From contig JAAXGZ010000041.1 of the NCBI GenBank assembly GCA_012271135.1, positions 1-64,000 of the forward strand: DNA of 64,000 bases, read 5' to 3'. The notes under the pieces are model-generated. The model saw only the letters and a program-made list of their open reading frames with translations. It was not told the DNA's origin and ran no database searches. The stretch is from Caldilineales bacterium (GTDB taxonomy: Bacteria; Chloroflexota; Anaerolineae; Caldilineales; Caldilineaceae). The position numbers and the translations under genes are program-made. The number at the start of each line of letters is the position of its first letter. Position 1 is the first letter of the stretch. Positions 51,847 through 60,407 of the stretch are shown one piece after another.

Positions 51847-51854
51847 TCCTTCCA
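51847..51854 (-). promoter_or_regulatory. Strong ribosome-binding site of rpsF
   Basis: Read on the minus strand the bases are GGAAGGAG, 11 bases before the rpsF ATG. It is one of the few strong Shine-Dalgarno sites in the window and favours ATG at 51835 over the longer frame to 51865. Confidence 0.55.
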
Positions 51855-51987
51855 CGGGCTTGCACGCGTCACGGGACGCGCACAGAAGAATCAGGCGGAA
51901 CAGTCTAACACCCGCGCCCGATGGAAAGGGACAATCGAATGCAGTGCATCCGACAGGGGACTCACTGTTGCCAGGGCAGTCCGCCGG

Positions 51988-52770
51988 TTAGCGGACGCGC
52001 GCCACGCAGAGTACGGTGTCGGCTTCATCGTCCAACGGCTCCCGGTGGTAGCCACCCCACAAGTGGACGACGTCGAATCCGGCCGCGTCCAGCATCAGCT
52101 TCAATTCGTGGGGCCAGAGAAACCGCAGCCTGAAGGTCACAGTCGTTTCCAGGTGCTGTCCGTCCGGACTCACCTGCGACAGAAGGATGTCCGTGGTTTG
52201 GACTTGGTGTATCCAGTCGACGGTGCGGCCCATCCACTTGGTGGTTTCGATGCCGTTCGGTCCGTGCCACGCGTCCACCTGGATCAGGGCACCGTCGCCC
52301 GCAACGATCTGTTCGACCGGAGGATTGAACAAATCCAGTACCAGGAGGCCGTCTGCTCTAAGGTGACGACGCAGGCAGGACAGCGCGGATTGCTGCAGCT
52401 CCGGGCTGTCTAGGTGCATCAGGCTGTTCGAGGCACAGATGGCCAGGCCGAAGTTCTGGTGCATAAGGCGAAAGTTGGCCATGTCCGCCTGACATAGGTG
52501 CGGTTGGTGCGCGGGCGGCACGGTGGCCAGGTTGTTCCTGGCTAGTTCCAGCATTTCGGGACAGATGTCGATCCCGGTGCAATGGGCATCCGTTGCCAGT
52601 TCCATCAGCACGCGCCCGGTGCCGCATCCTGCTTCAAGGACCGGCCCGCCCGTGTCCCGTGCTAGTTGCTTCAGAAGCGGGATGTCCGCCCTGAAATTGC
52701 GGTAGTCCCAATCGTAGAAAGGGCTGAACCGCGCCAGGTTGGCAAGGAGATCCTCACGGTCGTCACACAT
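51988..52770 (-). CDS. Class I SAM-dependent methyltransferase
   Basis: This is a Rossmann-fold methyltransferase of 260 residues. Motif I is PVLEAGCGTGRVLMELA, followed by the acidic end of strand 2 (CTGIDICPEMLELARNNL), and LLVLDLFNPPVEQIV later. The N-terminus (LANLARFSPFYDWDYRNF) is common among metabolite methyltransferases. ATG at 52770 is preferred because the longer frame is Arg/His-rich and unlike the family. The substrate is unknown. It lies upstream of rpsF in the same direction and may be separately transcribed. Confidence 0.85.
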   Translation of the reverse strand: MCDDREDLLANLARFSPFYDWDYRNFRADIPLLKQLARDTGGPVLEAGCGTGRVLMELATDAHCTGIDICPEMLELARNNLATVPPAHQPHLCQADMANFRLMHQNFGLAICASNSLMHLDSPELQQSALSCLRRHLRADGLLVLDLFNPPVEQIVAGDGALIQVDAWHGPNGIETTKWMGRTVDWIHQVQTTDILLSQVSPDGQHLETTVTFRLRFLWPHELKLMLDAAGFDVVHLWGGYHREPLDDEADTVLCVARVR

Positions 52771-53103
52771 GGCATGGAGATTGTTGGCAGGCGGATGAGT
52801 GTGTGGACGTGTTCCGGAACCGTTGACAGCTTGTCGTTTTCGGCCCCTTGGGCAGGATGCGAAATCGTGTTTCAGGCAGACAGTGGGCTGTACGGATCCA
52901 CTGTGGCATCTGTGCACCGAGGACCGTTCGGATCGGCCCGCGCAATGCTTTGGCAATATCTCTTTGGGCACCCCCTTTGGGTTTTGGGGAAGTAACTGTT
53001 CGCTTCAATCTGTGGGTATCTCTTGGAAACAGGTGCAATTGAGCCATCTTCCGCGCGGTACCATGGGCCCCCGGAAGCAAGCGGACCTGGTGCAACGGAC
53101 CCC
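52771..53103. other. Gap between methyltransferase and TnpB-like gene
   Basis: This 333-base gap separates divergent genes. I found no transposase A gene, terminal repeat or clear promoter. A TTGACA near 52823 (plus strand) lacks a matching -10 at normal spacing. One end of the TnpB element should lie here but cannot be delimited. Confidence 0.45.
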
Positions 53104-54336
53104 ATGTCCAGGGCCTCCCATCCTGCCACGCCCCCGGTCGAGGGTGTTCCCCGCGGCCGGGTCAAGGCGCACCGGATTGCCCTGTGTCCCAACGACCGGC
53201 AGGCCTCCCTGATGGCCGGGCACGCGGGCTGGGCGCGGGGGGCGTCGAACCGGTCCCGCGACCGCTTGGCCGCGGCCTGGTTCACCGACGAGGGCGGGGA
53301 CCACGAGGGGCTCGCGGACATGAACCTGCGCAGGCCGTTCAAGGCCGTCAAGCGGGACCGGTTCCCCTGGTCGCGCAAGTTGTCCCAGAACGTGGCCAAG
53401 AACGCCATCATCCACAGGGGCAAGGGGCTGGAGGCCTGGGGTGTCTACAAGAAGGCGCGGAAGAAGGGGCAGCGTCCGGGCCCGACCGTCGGCATCGACA
53501 TGGGCATCCAGGTGCTGGCCACGCTGTGGGACGGGGATGAACAGACGGAGGTTGAGAACCCGCGTCCCCTGCGGGAGGCCCTGGCCGAGCTGCGACGCAT
53601 CGATAAGGCCATCAGCCGCTCCCGCAAGGTGCATGGCCGGCACCGGACCTCCCACCGTCGGGAAACCCTGTACACCCGGCGGAGACGGCAGCATGCCCCT
53701 GTCTCCCGTCTGCGCAGCGACCACCACCAGACCACCACGGTGATCGCCAAGCGCGGCGGGACGGTGAAGGTGGAGCCCCTGCACCTCGCGGGGATGCAGC
53801 GCAACCGGAGATTGGGACGCGCCCTCGGCAATGCCGGCCTGGGGGAGTTCGTGCGCATGCCGGAGTGCAAGTGCGCCTGGTACGGGACCGCCTTTGAGAA
53901 AGTGGACCGCTGGTACCCGTCCTCGAAGAGGTGCAGTGCATGCGGTGCCGTGAAGCAGTCGCTGCTGCTGTCGGAGCGCCCCTACCGCTGTCTGCCGTGC
54001 GGCTTTGCGTGCGACCGGGACGAGAACGCCGTCCGCAACATTCAGGCGTTCGAGCCGGCGGCCAGGTCGGCCGTCGCCGACGCGGCGACCTGGCCGTCGG
54101 GCCCGCCTAGGGGCCTGCCAGGTCGACGAAGCGTCCACCGGACGGGCATCCGCATCCGCTTCACGCAGGAAGTGGAGATTGCCATAGGTTCTGGAGACCA
54201 TCTCGGTGGATGTTCAACATTGTTGACGCGGCATGGGTTGGCTTTCTGTCGGGTCAATACAGGAAAGGGCTGCTCAATGCATGGCGGCATGGCTGTTCCC
54301 GCTTGGGAGATCTGCCCAATTGCAAAATCGGCTTGA
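53104..54336 (+). CDS. TnpB-like RNA-guided nuclease of IS605/IS607 type, internally shortened
   Basis: TnpB is a transposon-encoded nuclease guided by RNA made from the element's right end. The RuvC parts are intact: VGIDMGIQVLATL with Asp codon at 53497-53499, VKVEPLHLAGMQRN with Glu at 53773-53775, and DRDENAVRNI near 54019. The zinc finger has two CxxC pairs (RCSACG, YRCLPCG). Spacing between the three catalytic residues (92 and 82) is normal. The N-terminal half is about 60 residues shorter than in ISDra2 TnpB, with a jump from YKKARKKGQRPG to the first RuvC strand. No tnpA is adjacent. The last ~100 residues look like read-through. Confidence 0.85.
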   Translation: MSRASHPATPPVEGVPRGRVKAHRIALCPNDRQASLMAGHAGWARGASNRSRDRLAAAWFTDEGGDHEGLADMNLRRPFKAVKRDRFPWSRKLSQNVAKNAIIHRGKGLEAWGVYKKARKKGQRPGPTVGIDMGIQVLATLWDGDEQTEVENPRPLREALAELRRIDKAISRSRKVHGRHRTSHRRETLYTRRRRQHAPVSRLRSDHHQTTTVIAKRGGTVKVEPLHLAGMQRNRRLGRALGNAGLGEFVRMPECKCAWYGTAFEKVDRWYPSSKRCSACGAVKQSLLLSERPYRCLPCGFACDRDENAVRNIQAFEPAARSAVADAATWPSGPPRGLPGRRSVHRTGIRIRFTQEVEIAIGSGDHLGGCSTLLTRHGLAFCRVNTGKGCSMHGGMAVPAWEICPIAKSA

Positions 54337-54486
54337 ATGCGTTCATGGTGTGGGCTATTATGAACTCTTGCCCCCCGGCGCGCGGAACGCTGTGATCGAA
54401 ACCTGCTGCGGGGGCTGTCTCCTTGTTCAAGCCGAACGCTGCACCGCGTCGGCAGTTCGAGCCATTCCGATACCGGTAGTGACATC

Positions 54487-54975
54487 ATGGCCATGCAGGA
54501 CAAACCCCAAATCCCGATGACGCGCGCCGGCAAGGCCCGGCTTGAAGATGAGCTGGCGGAATTGAAAGGGGCCCGCCGCATGGAAATTGCCGAGGAACTG
54601 AAAGAGGCAATCTCCCACGGCGACCTACGGGAAAACGCCGGGTACGACGAAGCCAAGCGCGCCCAGGCCATGCTCGAGATTCGAGTTAAGGAAATCGAGG
54701 CGGATCTGGCCAACAGCGTGCTGATTGAGGACATGGACGCGGCCACCGGCAAGGTGACGGTTGGCGTAACCGTGGTAGTGCAGGAAACGGGCGGCACGGT
54801 TGAGGAGTCGTTCCGCATCGTCGGCAAGACCGAAGCCGATCCCGCACAGGGCCGCATCAGCAACGAAAGTCCGTTGGCGCAGGCGTTGCTCGGTAAGGCG
54901 GCGGGAGAGGTCGCCGACTTCACAACGCCCATGGGGCACACCACCCAATTCAACATCGTGAGGGTTGAGCCGTGA
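54487..54975 (+). CDS. greA: Transcription elongation factor GreA
   Basis: GreA rescues backtracked RNA polymerase by stimulating transcript cleavage. The protein has 162 residues. The N-terminal coiled-coil carries the acidic catalytic tip (SHGDLRENAGYDEAK) and the C-terminal FKBP-like domain ends in the typical ISNESPLAQALLGKAAGEVA stretch. Two Met codons (54487 and 54493) are possible starts. The gene overlaps lysS by four bases (GTGA), a pairing seen in many bacteria. Confidence 0.96.
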   Translation: MAMQDKPQIPMTRAGKARLEDELAELKGARRMEIAEELKEAISHGDLRENAGYDEAKRAQAMLEIRVKEIEADLANSVLIEDMDAATGKVTVGVTVVVQETGGTVEESFRIVGKTEADPAQGRISNESPLAQALLGKAAGEVADFTTPMGHTTQFNIVRVEP

Positions 54976-56507
54976 CGTCTGCGGGCACGGCCTCGACCGG
55001 GGAGTCGGAGCCGCCCGGCCATTTCGATCCAGCCCGTCTCAGCGACCAGGAGCAGGCGCGCCTGCACAAGCTGGCGTTGCTGAGGGAGCAGGGGCTCGAC
55101 CCCTATCCGGCCCGCGTCGAACGCACCCACACGATCGCCGATGTCCGTGTGCTGGAGCCGGGCACCGACGAGGATGCCCCGCAGGTTGCCGTGGCTGGCC
55201 GCGTCGTGCTGCTGCGTGATCTGGGTAGGATGTCGTTTGCCCAGTTGGACGATGGCACGGGTGCCATTCAGATCATGGTGCGCCGCAACCGGGTGGGAGC
55301 CGACTGGTACGGCGAGGTCTGGAAGGCCTGTGTTGATCTGGGTGATTTCCTGGCGGTCCGCGGGAGTCTGGTGCTGACCCGAACCGGCGAGTTGACGGTG
55401 GATGCCCAAGCCTGCACGGTAGCCGGCAAGGCACTCAAGCCCCTGCCCGACAAGTGGCATGGTTTGCAGGATCCCGAGGCGCGGTACCGGCGGCGCTATG
55501 TAGACCTGCTGGCCAACCCGGAAGTGCGGGAGGTCTTTCGTCTCCGTGCACGGACCGTCCGTTCCATTCGGAACTTTCTGGACGATCTCGGCTATCTCGA
55601 GGTGGAAACACCGGTTTTGCAGCCCATCTATGGCGGCGCGGCGGCGCGGCCCTTCACGACCCACCACAATCAACTGCACCAGGACTTGTATCTAAGGATC
55701 AGCTTTGAGCTATATCTCAAGCGTCTGATTGTGGGTGGCCTGGACCGGGTGTACGAAATCGGCCGCGACTTCCGCAACGAAGGCGTCAGCTTCAAGCACA
55801 ATCCCGAGTTCACGCAGTTGGAGTTCTACGAGGCCTGGTCGGACTACCAGGGCATCATGGAACGCCTCGAATCCATGTTGGCCAAGGTGGCGGTCGACGT
55901 GTGCGGTACGACGGAGGTTGCGTATCAGGGCAAGACCGTCTCGTTTGCCCCACCCTTTGAACGAATGACCCTGAGGGACGCAATCCTCGAGCACACGGGC
56001 CTGGACATCCATGAACTTGTCGAGGTAGCCGACCTGAGGGACGCCATGCGCGCCCGGGGCATGGACACCGGGGACGATCCCAACTGGGGCAAGCTGGTCG
56101 ACTCCCTGCTGTCGCGATACGTGGAGCCGCGGGTGACCAACCCGATGTTCCTGTACGAATACCCCAAGGTCCTTTCGCCATTTGCCAAGGGTGTGCCGGG
56201 GGAACCGCGGCTGGTGGAACGCTTTGAGCTCTTCGCCGCCGGGATGGAAGTGTCGAACGCCTTCACCGAGATCAACGACCCGATGGATCAGTACCAGCGG
56301 TTCCTCAGCGAGAAGTTCCTGCGCGAGCACGGAGACGACGAGGCGCACCAGGTGGACGACGACTTCGTCGAGGCCCTGACTTGGGGCATGCCGCCTACCG
56401 GTGGCTGCGGCGTCGGCATCGACCGATTAACGATGCTGCTTGCAGACCGTCCCAACATCAGGGAAGTGATCCTCTTTCCCCATCTGCGGGACGCCGATCA
56501 GGGCTGA
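54972..56507 (+). CDS. lysS: Lysyl-tRNA synthetase, class II
   Basis: This 511-residue class II synthetase charges tRNA-Lys. After an N-terminal stretch, the OB anticodon-binding domain has VAGRVVLLRDLGRMSFAQLD. The catalytic core shows VETPVLQPIYGGAAARPF, motif 2 EIGRDFRNEGVSFKHNPEFT and motif 3 TGGCGVGIDRLTMLLAD. It starts with GTG overlapping the greA stop, so translation is coupled. A weak hairpin without a T-run lies just after the stop (56515-56531). Confidence 0.97.
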   Translation: MTSAGTASTGESEPPGHFDPARLSDQEQARLHKLALLREQGLDPYPARVERTHTIADVRVLEPGTDEDAPQVAVAGRVVLLRDLGRMSFAQLDDGTGAIQIMVRRNRVGADWYGEVWKACVDLGDFLAVRGSLVLTRTGELTVDAQACTVAGKALKPLPDKWHGLQDPEARYRRRYVDLLANPEVREVFRLRARTVRSIRNFLDDLGYLEVETPVLQPIYGGAAARPFTTHHNQLHQDLYLRISFELYLKRLIVGGLDRVYEIGRDFRNEGVSFKHNPEFTQLEFYEAWSDYQGIMERLESMLAKVAVDVCGTTEVAYQGKTVSFAPPFERMTLRDAILEHTGLDIHELVEVADLRDAMRARGMDTGDDPNWGKLVDSLLSRYVEPRVTNPMFLYEYPKVLSPFAKGVPGEPRLVERFELFAAGMEVSNAFTEINDPMDQYQRFLSEKFLREHGDDEAHQVDDDFVEALTWGMPPTGGCGVGIDRLTMLLADRPNIREVILFPHLRDADQG

Positions 56508-56565
56508 CACGGCGCGAGGCCGACAGCCTCGGTTCGGGCATGCGGGCAGCTGTGGAACCCGCCAC

Positions 56566-56593
56566 GAAAAAGCCAGGCCCAAATGGCCTGGCT
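56566..56593 (-). terminator. Intrinsic terminator downstream of tRNA-Pro
   Basis: GCCAGGCC (56572-56579) pairs with GGCCTGGC (56585-56592). Read on the minus strand the hairpin is followed by TTTTT (56567-56571 complement), a standard Rho-independent terminator. It lies about 22 bases after the tRNA 3' end. Confidence 0.85.
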
Positions 56594-56612
56594 TCGTATG
56601 ACTGCTGTCTAC

Positions 56613-56688
<76 letters not shown>

Positions 56689-56770
56689 TGGAGGCACCAT
56701 TGTGCTTTCGGCCACAGGTGTTGTCAACTAATTTCGTTGCAAACGCCCCGCGGCAGTGGATGGGCCCGCG

Positions 56771-57943
56771 TCAGTTGGACAGGAACCTGGGAAGACCCGA
56801 ACTGGTGCGCTGGGATGTGCGGACGGTCTGGATGCGTTCCACCGTGTTGCCGTCCCCGGCTGTCTTGGTGGCCGCGGACTTGGTGGGATTCAGTGGCTGG
56901 GTCCGTCTGGGTGACGGTACTTGGCGCTCCCGGCTGTCCACTACGGTCGCAGATTCGAGGGGGATCGGAATGCCTGTCGCCAGCAGTGTGACCTGCAAGT
57001 GGTCGTCCATGTCCGGATCCATGGCCCAGCCGGAGAAGATTTCGGCGCTGGGGGCCACCGCGTTGGCAATGGCGTCGCCGATGTCCTCCAGTTCCTTCAT
57101 CTGGGGCGAGTCCTTGGACTTGACGTTGTAGACCACGGCCGTGGCCCCGTCGATAGTGGTGTTGAGCAGTGTGCTTTGAATCACTGCTTGGACTGCTTCC
57201 TCGGCCCGGTTTTCGCCCTGGGCCATGCCGATGGCCATGAAGGCGCCGCCGCCGTGCTGAATCACGGAGCGGATGTCGGCAAAGTCGAGGTTGATTTCCC
57301 CGGGCACGGTAATCATGTCGCTGATGCCCAGAACGCCCTGCATGAGCATCTGGTCCGCAATGCGGAAACACTCGACCGCCGAGGCCTTCTTGTCGGAAAT
57401 TTCGGTCAGTCGATCGTTTTCCACGACGATCAGGGCGTCCACTTGCTCCTGCAGCAGTTGGAGCGCGGTTTCGGCCGTTCTGCGCCGCTTGATGCCCTCG
57501 TGCTTGAACGGCATCGTGACAACGCCGACGGCCAGCGCCCCAGCATCGCGGGCGGCTTCCGCGACCAGGGGTGCGGCACCCGAGCCGGTGCCGCCGCCCA
57601 TGCCGGCCGTGATGAAGATGAGATCCGCGTCCTTGACGACTTCGTAAATCTCGGACAGGCTCTCCTCTGCAGCCTGCTTGCCCAGTTCCGCCTGGGCCCC
57701 GGCCCCGAGGCCCCTGGTCAAATCCTCTCCGATTTTGACCCTCTTGGGCGCGTTGGAGAGATTGAGCGCCTGCTGATCAGTGTTGATGACCACGAATTCC
57801 ACACCGTGGACTTCGCCAATCATGCGGTTGACGGCATTCTGTCCGCCGCCACCGACCCCCACGACCTTAATGTTGCAGAAGTTCTCGTGGAACTGGGGTT
57901 CGGGCAGGTTGGTTTCGTGAAGGGAATCGGCTGTCGTGGCCAT
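56771..57943 (-). CDS. ftsZ: Cell division protein FtsZ
   Basis: FtsZ is the tubulin-like GTPase that forms the division ring. The 390-residue protein has the N-terminal nucleotide-binding element VGVGGGGQNAVNRM, the tubulin signature MGGGTGSGAAP and the T7 synergy loop INLDFADIRSV with the catalytic Asp. After a variable Pro/Thr-rich linker the conserved C-terminal tail GLPRFLSN is present for FtsA binding. It lies 208 bases after ftsA on the same strand, a gap large enough for its own promoter. Confidence 0.97.
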   Translation of the reverse strand: MATTADSLHETNLPEPQFHENFCNIKVVGVGGGGQNAVNRMIGEVHGVEFVVINTDQQALNLSNAPKRVKIGEDLTRGLGAGAQAELGKQAAEESLSEIYEVVKDADLIFITAGMGGGTGSGAAPLVAEAARDAGALAVGVVTMPFKHEGIKRRRTAETALQLLQEQVDALIVVENDRLTEISDKKASAVECFRIADQMLMQGVLGISDMITVPGEINLDFADIRSVIQHGGGAFMAIGMAQGENRAEEAVQAVIQSTLLNTTIDGATAVVYNVKSKDSPQMKELEDIGDAIANAVAPSAEIFSGWAMDPDMDDHLQVTLLATGIPIPLESATVVDSRERQVPSPRRTQPLNPTKSAATKTAGDGNTVERIQTVRTSQRTSSGLPRFLSN

Positions 57944-57978
57944 GCCGTACCTCGGGGGTTACTTGGTTTTGCTGTCGA

Positions 57979-57984
57979 AGTATA
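57979..57984 (-). promoter_or_regulatory. Possible -10 element in front of ftsZ
   Basis: The minus strand reads TATACT about 40 bases before the ftsZ ATG. No good -35 is seen at 16-18 bases spacing (GTTCAT). ftsZ often has extra promoters, so the site is plausible but weak. Confidence 0.3.
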
Positions 57985-58151
57985 TGGGGATGCAAGCAAG
58001 GATGAACCGATGCTGGCGCAGATACTAGTATGCCATGCATGGCCCAACATCGACTCCCCCGCGGCAGGGGGAATCTTAAACGACCTCCGAAACTGCTCCA
58101 AACCATTGCGCGGGCTGCGGCCCGGGGCGATGGTTGCGCATGACGGTCCGG

Positions 58152-59405
58152 CTAGCCGGGCAGGAAACCGGCAACGACCGTACGCAGCGACCGGATCCAC
58201 CCGCGGGCCGGTTCGGGTCTGGCCTGACCTTTTGTGGATTGCGCCGGGCGGTGTGCCTCCAGGCCCCACAGAAGAAGGCCGGAAATGGTGGCGAATTCGG
58301 GCGAGCGCACTTCCGCGGCCAAATCCCTGACCGGTATCGAGGGCGGAACGGTGCCGGTGCGCACCGGCAACCGGAACCTGGCGCGGCAACTGTCGGCGAT
58401 GCGCGGCAGAAGGCTGCCGCCTCCCGTTAACACCAGTCCGGCCGGAATCAGCCGGCGGCACTCCGCCTTGACCAGGTGCCGATCGAGCCGATCCCACAAC
58501 TGGCCGACGCGCTGGTGCAGGACTTGGCACAGGTGCCGGGTCGACACGCTGATGTGCCGTTGGTCGCCGAACACCTCCGCGGTCACCTCGCCGGCCAGGC
58601 TTGACGAGAGCGCCATGGCCGAACCGTGCGTGATCTTGAGCTGCTCGGCCACTCGGCTGGGACAGTGGAGGCTGTGGGCCAGTTCGCGCGTCAGGTCGTT
58701 GCCGCCCAGGTTGAGGGCTCCCGCCACCTGAAAGCGTCCCTGGGCAAAGACGGCGAAGTCGGTGGTGCCGGCGCCGATGTCCACCAGGACAACCCCCATG
58801 TCCATTTCCTCGCGCGTCAGCACGGCGCGGGCACTCGCCAAGGCTGAGGGCACCAGGTTTTCCACCTGCACATCCAGGGCCGCAAGGCAGGCCAACTGGT
58901 TGCTAATGGCGGTGGAACTTCCCGTGACCAATCTCGCTTCCACCCCCAGATGGCCGGCGTGCATGCCCTCCGGTTCGCGGACCTGATACTCGTCGTCAAT
59001 CGTCCAGCTGCCGGGGAGTGCCTGGACAATCTGTTGGTCGGGCCGCACCTTGATCTGCCGCGCCTTCCGCAGTACCTGTTCCATTAAGGCCTCGCCCACC
59101 GGTTCGTTGCGGCTGGCCGGGATCCGAGCCCGGCTCGAAAGCGTGGTCAGGTGGCTGCCACTCAGGGACACCAGGGCGCTGCGCACGGTGGTCCCGCTCA
59201 TTTGTTCGGCGGTTGCCAATGCCTCCGACAGACTGGTCTCAATGGCGCGCATGTCGGTTACCGAGCCCTGTTGCAGGCCTTCCGTTTCGGACTGCCCCCA
59301 ACCGTCAATGACTGTGTAGCCGCCGCGCGACTCGTGCACCGCGATGGCGGCACAGGTCTTGGCATTGCCGATTTCGATGGCGCAGATGGTGGAGCGGTCG
59401 GCCAT
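58152..59405 (-). CDS. ftsA: Cell division protein FtsA
   Basis: FtsA is the actin-like ATPase that links FtsZ to the membrane. The 417-residue protein starts ICAIEIGNAKTCAAIAVHE, has the SHS2 domain following (VRSALVSLSGSHLTTLSS) and the phosphate-2 motif VVLVDIGAGTTDFAVF, with VLTGGGSLLP near the adenosine site. The last residues (RSLRTVVAGFLPG) could form the amphipathic membrane-targeting helix. It lies 18 bases after ftsQ. Confidence 0.96.
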   Translation of the reverse strand: MADRSTICAIEIGNAKTCAAIAVHESRGGYTVIDGWGQSETEGLQQGSVTDMRAIETSLSEALATAEQMSGTTVRSALVSLSGSHLTTLSSRARIPASRNEPVGEALMEQVLRKARQIKVRPDQQIVQALPGSWTIDDEYQVREPEGMHAGHLGVEARLVTGSSTAISNQLACLAALDVQVENLVPSALASARAVLTREEMDMGVVLVDIGAGTTDFAVFAQGRFQVAGALNLGGNDLTRELAHSLHCPSRVAEQLKITHGSAMALSSSLAGEVTAEVFGDQRHISVSTRHLCQVLHQRVGQLWDRLDRHLVKAECRRLIPAGLVLTGGGSLLPRIADSCRARFRLPVRTGTVPPSIPVRDLAAEVRSPEFATISGLLLWGLEAHRPAQSTKGQARPEPARGWIRSLRTVVAGFLPG

Positions 59406-59423
59406 GGCTGGAAAGGAAAAAGT

Positions 59424-60383
59424 CTAGCGATAATACGGTTTGGAGAGCGGACGCACGTCGATCAGTTCCGCGTTCAACTCGCGGGACTCAAGCCAGTGCC
59501 AAATACCCTGAAGGTTGGCCAGCTTGCGTTCCATGTGCAGGCTGTCGCCCCAGACCACGCGTGTGGAGCGTCCCGGTAGCACGAAGTTGAGGCCGTGTGC
59601 CTGGGTGAAGTGAAACGTTTGCAAGTCGCCGGGCTGGCCAGGGTCTGCCAACAAACTGCCCCTGATGGCGAGAATGGTGGCAACCAGGTCGGGATCCAAG
59701 CGACTTTGGCGGCTGTCAACGCCGTACGGCCGTGCCAGTTGCGCATGGCCCTGCCAATCGAACAGTGTCAGGAATCCGGTCGACTCGTCCGGCACGGACG
59801 CCACCTGGCTGGCAATCCGGCGCGGGATTCCGGTCGCGTTGACAACATACGTACCGTGCTGCGTAATCCAGGCCAGGGTTGGCATTGCCTCGTCCACCAC
59901 GGCCTTCACTCCGCTCGGCAACTGAAGGCGGACTTCCGCCTTGGCCACGAAGGGATTGCCGAGGGCGTCTTGTCGCAGCGCCCGCGGTTGGAGCGTGAAG
60001 ATGCTGCGACCAACCACCTGGTCGAACTCCCCCGCGTCGGCGGAGGTTAGGTGCGCATCCAGGATGGAGGAGGCATAGGGGCTACGCACGTCCACCGACA
60101 GGGATGCCCGCGACACCTCAAAGCGGCTGTCCATCGCGAACCAGGCGAGCAGGACCACGGCGGCGGCTGCCAGCATGGCACTGCCCCATTTGCTGGCATA
60201 CCAGCCCGTACCCAGTAGGAAGGGCCATGACCAAACGTCGAACAGACCTTCCAGATACTCCCTGATCTGTGTCGACACGGGAGCCGCAGTGCGGCGCCAG
60301 AAGGTTCTGACGGAGTGTTGCCAAGTGCTTTCGACCGGGCGACGGCGGCGATGGGGTGACGGGGGAGAGCGACGCGGGAGCAT
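59424..60383 (-). CDS. ftsQ: Cell division protein FtsQ/DivIB
   Basis: This is a bitopic division protein of 319 residues with a long basic cytoplasmic N-terminus (LPRRSPPSPHRRRRP), one transmembrane helix (AMLAAAAVVLLAWFA) and an extracytoplasmic part with a POTRA-like start (VSRASLSVDVRSPYASSI) and the FtsQ region (VVGRSIFTLQPRALRQ). It scaffolds other division proteins. Sequence similarity is low, as usual for this family. Position between ddl and ftsA makes the call firm. Confidence 0.9.
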   Translation of the reverse strand: MLPRRSPPSPHRRRRPVESTWQHSVRTFWRRTAAPVSTQIREYLEGLFDVWSWPFLLGTGWYASKWGSAMLAAAAVVLLAWFAMDSRFEVSRASLSVDVRSPYASSILDAHLTSADAGEFDQVVGRSIFTLQPRALRQDALGNPFVAKAEVRLQLPSGVKAVVDEAMPTLAWITQHGTYVVNATGIPRRIASQVASVPDESTGFLTLFDWQGHAQLARPYGVDSRQSRLDPDLVATILAIRGSLLADPGQPGDLQTFHFTQAHGLNFVLPGRSTRVVWGDSLHMERKLANLQGIWHWLESRELNAELIDVRPLSKPYYR

Positions 60384-60407
60384 GACGGAGAGTGTTGCGG
60401 AGCGTCC

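Noticed and set aside
53005-54201. Long minus-strand frame opposite tnpB
   Set aside because: Arg/Pro/Gly-rich translation without motifs; the plus strand encodes recognisable RuvC and zinc-finger motifs.
56515-56531. Hairpin after lysS as a terminator
   Set aside because: A six-base stem without any following T-run; not a convincing intrinsic terminator.
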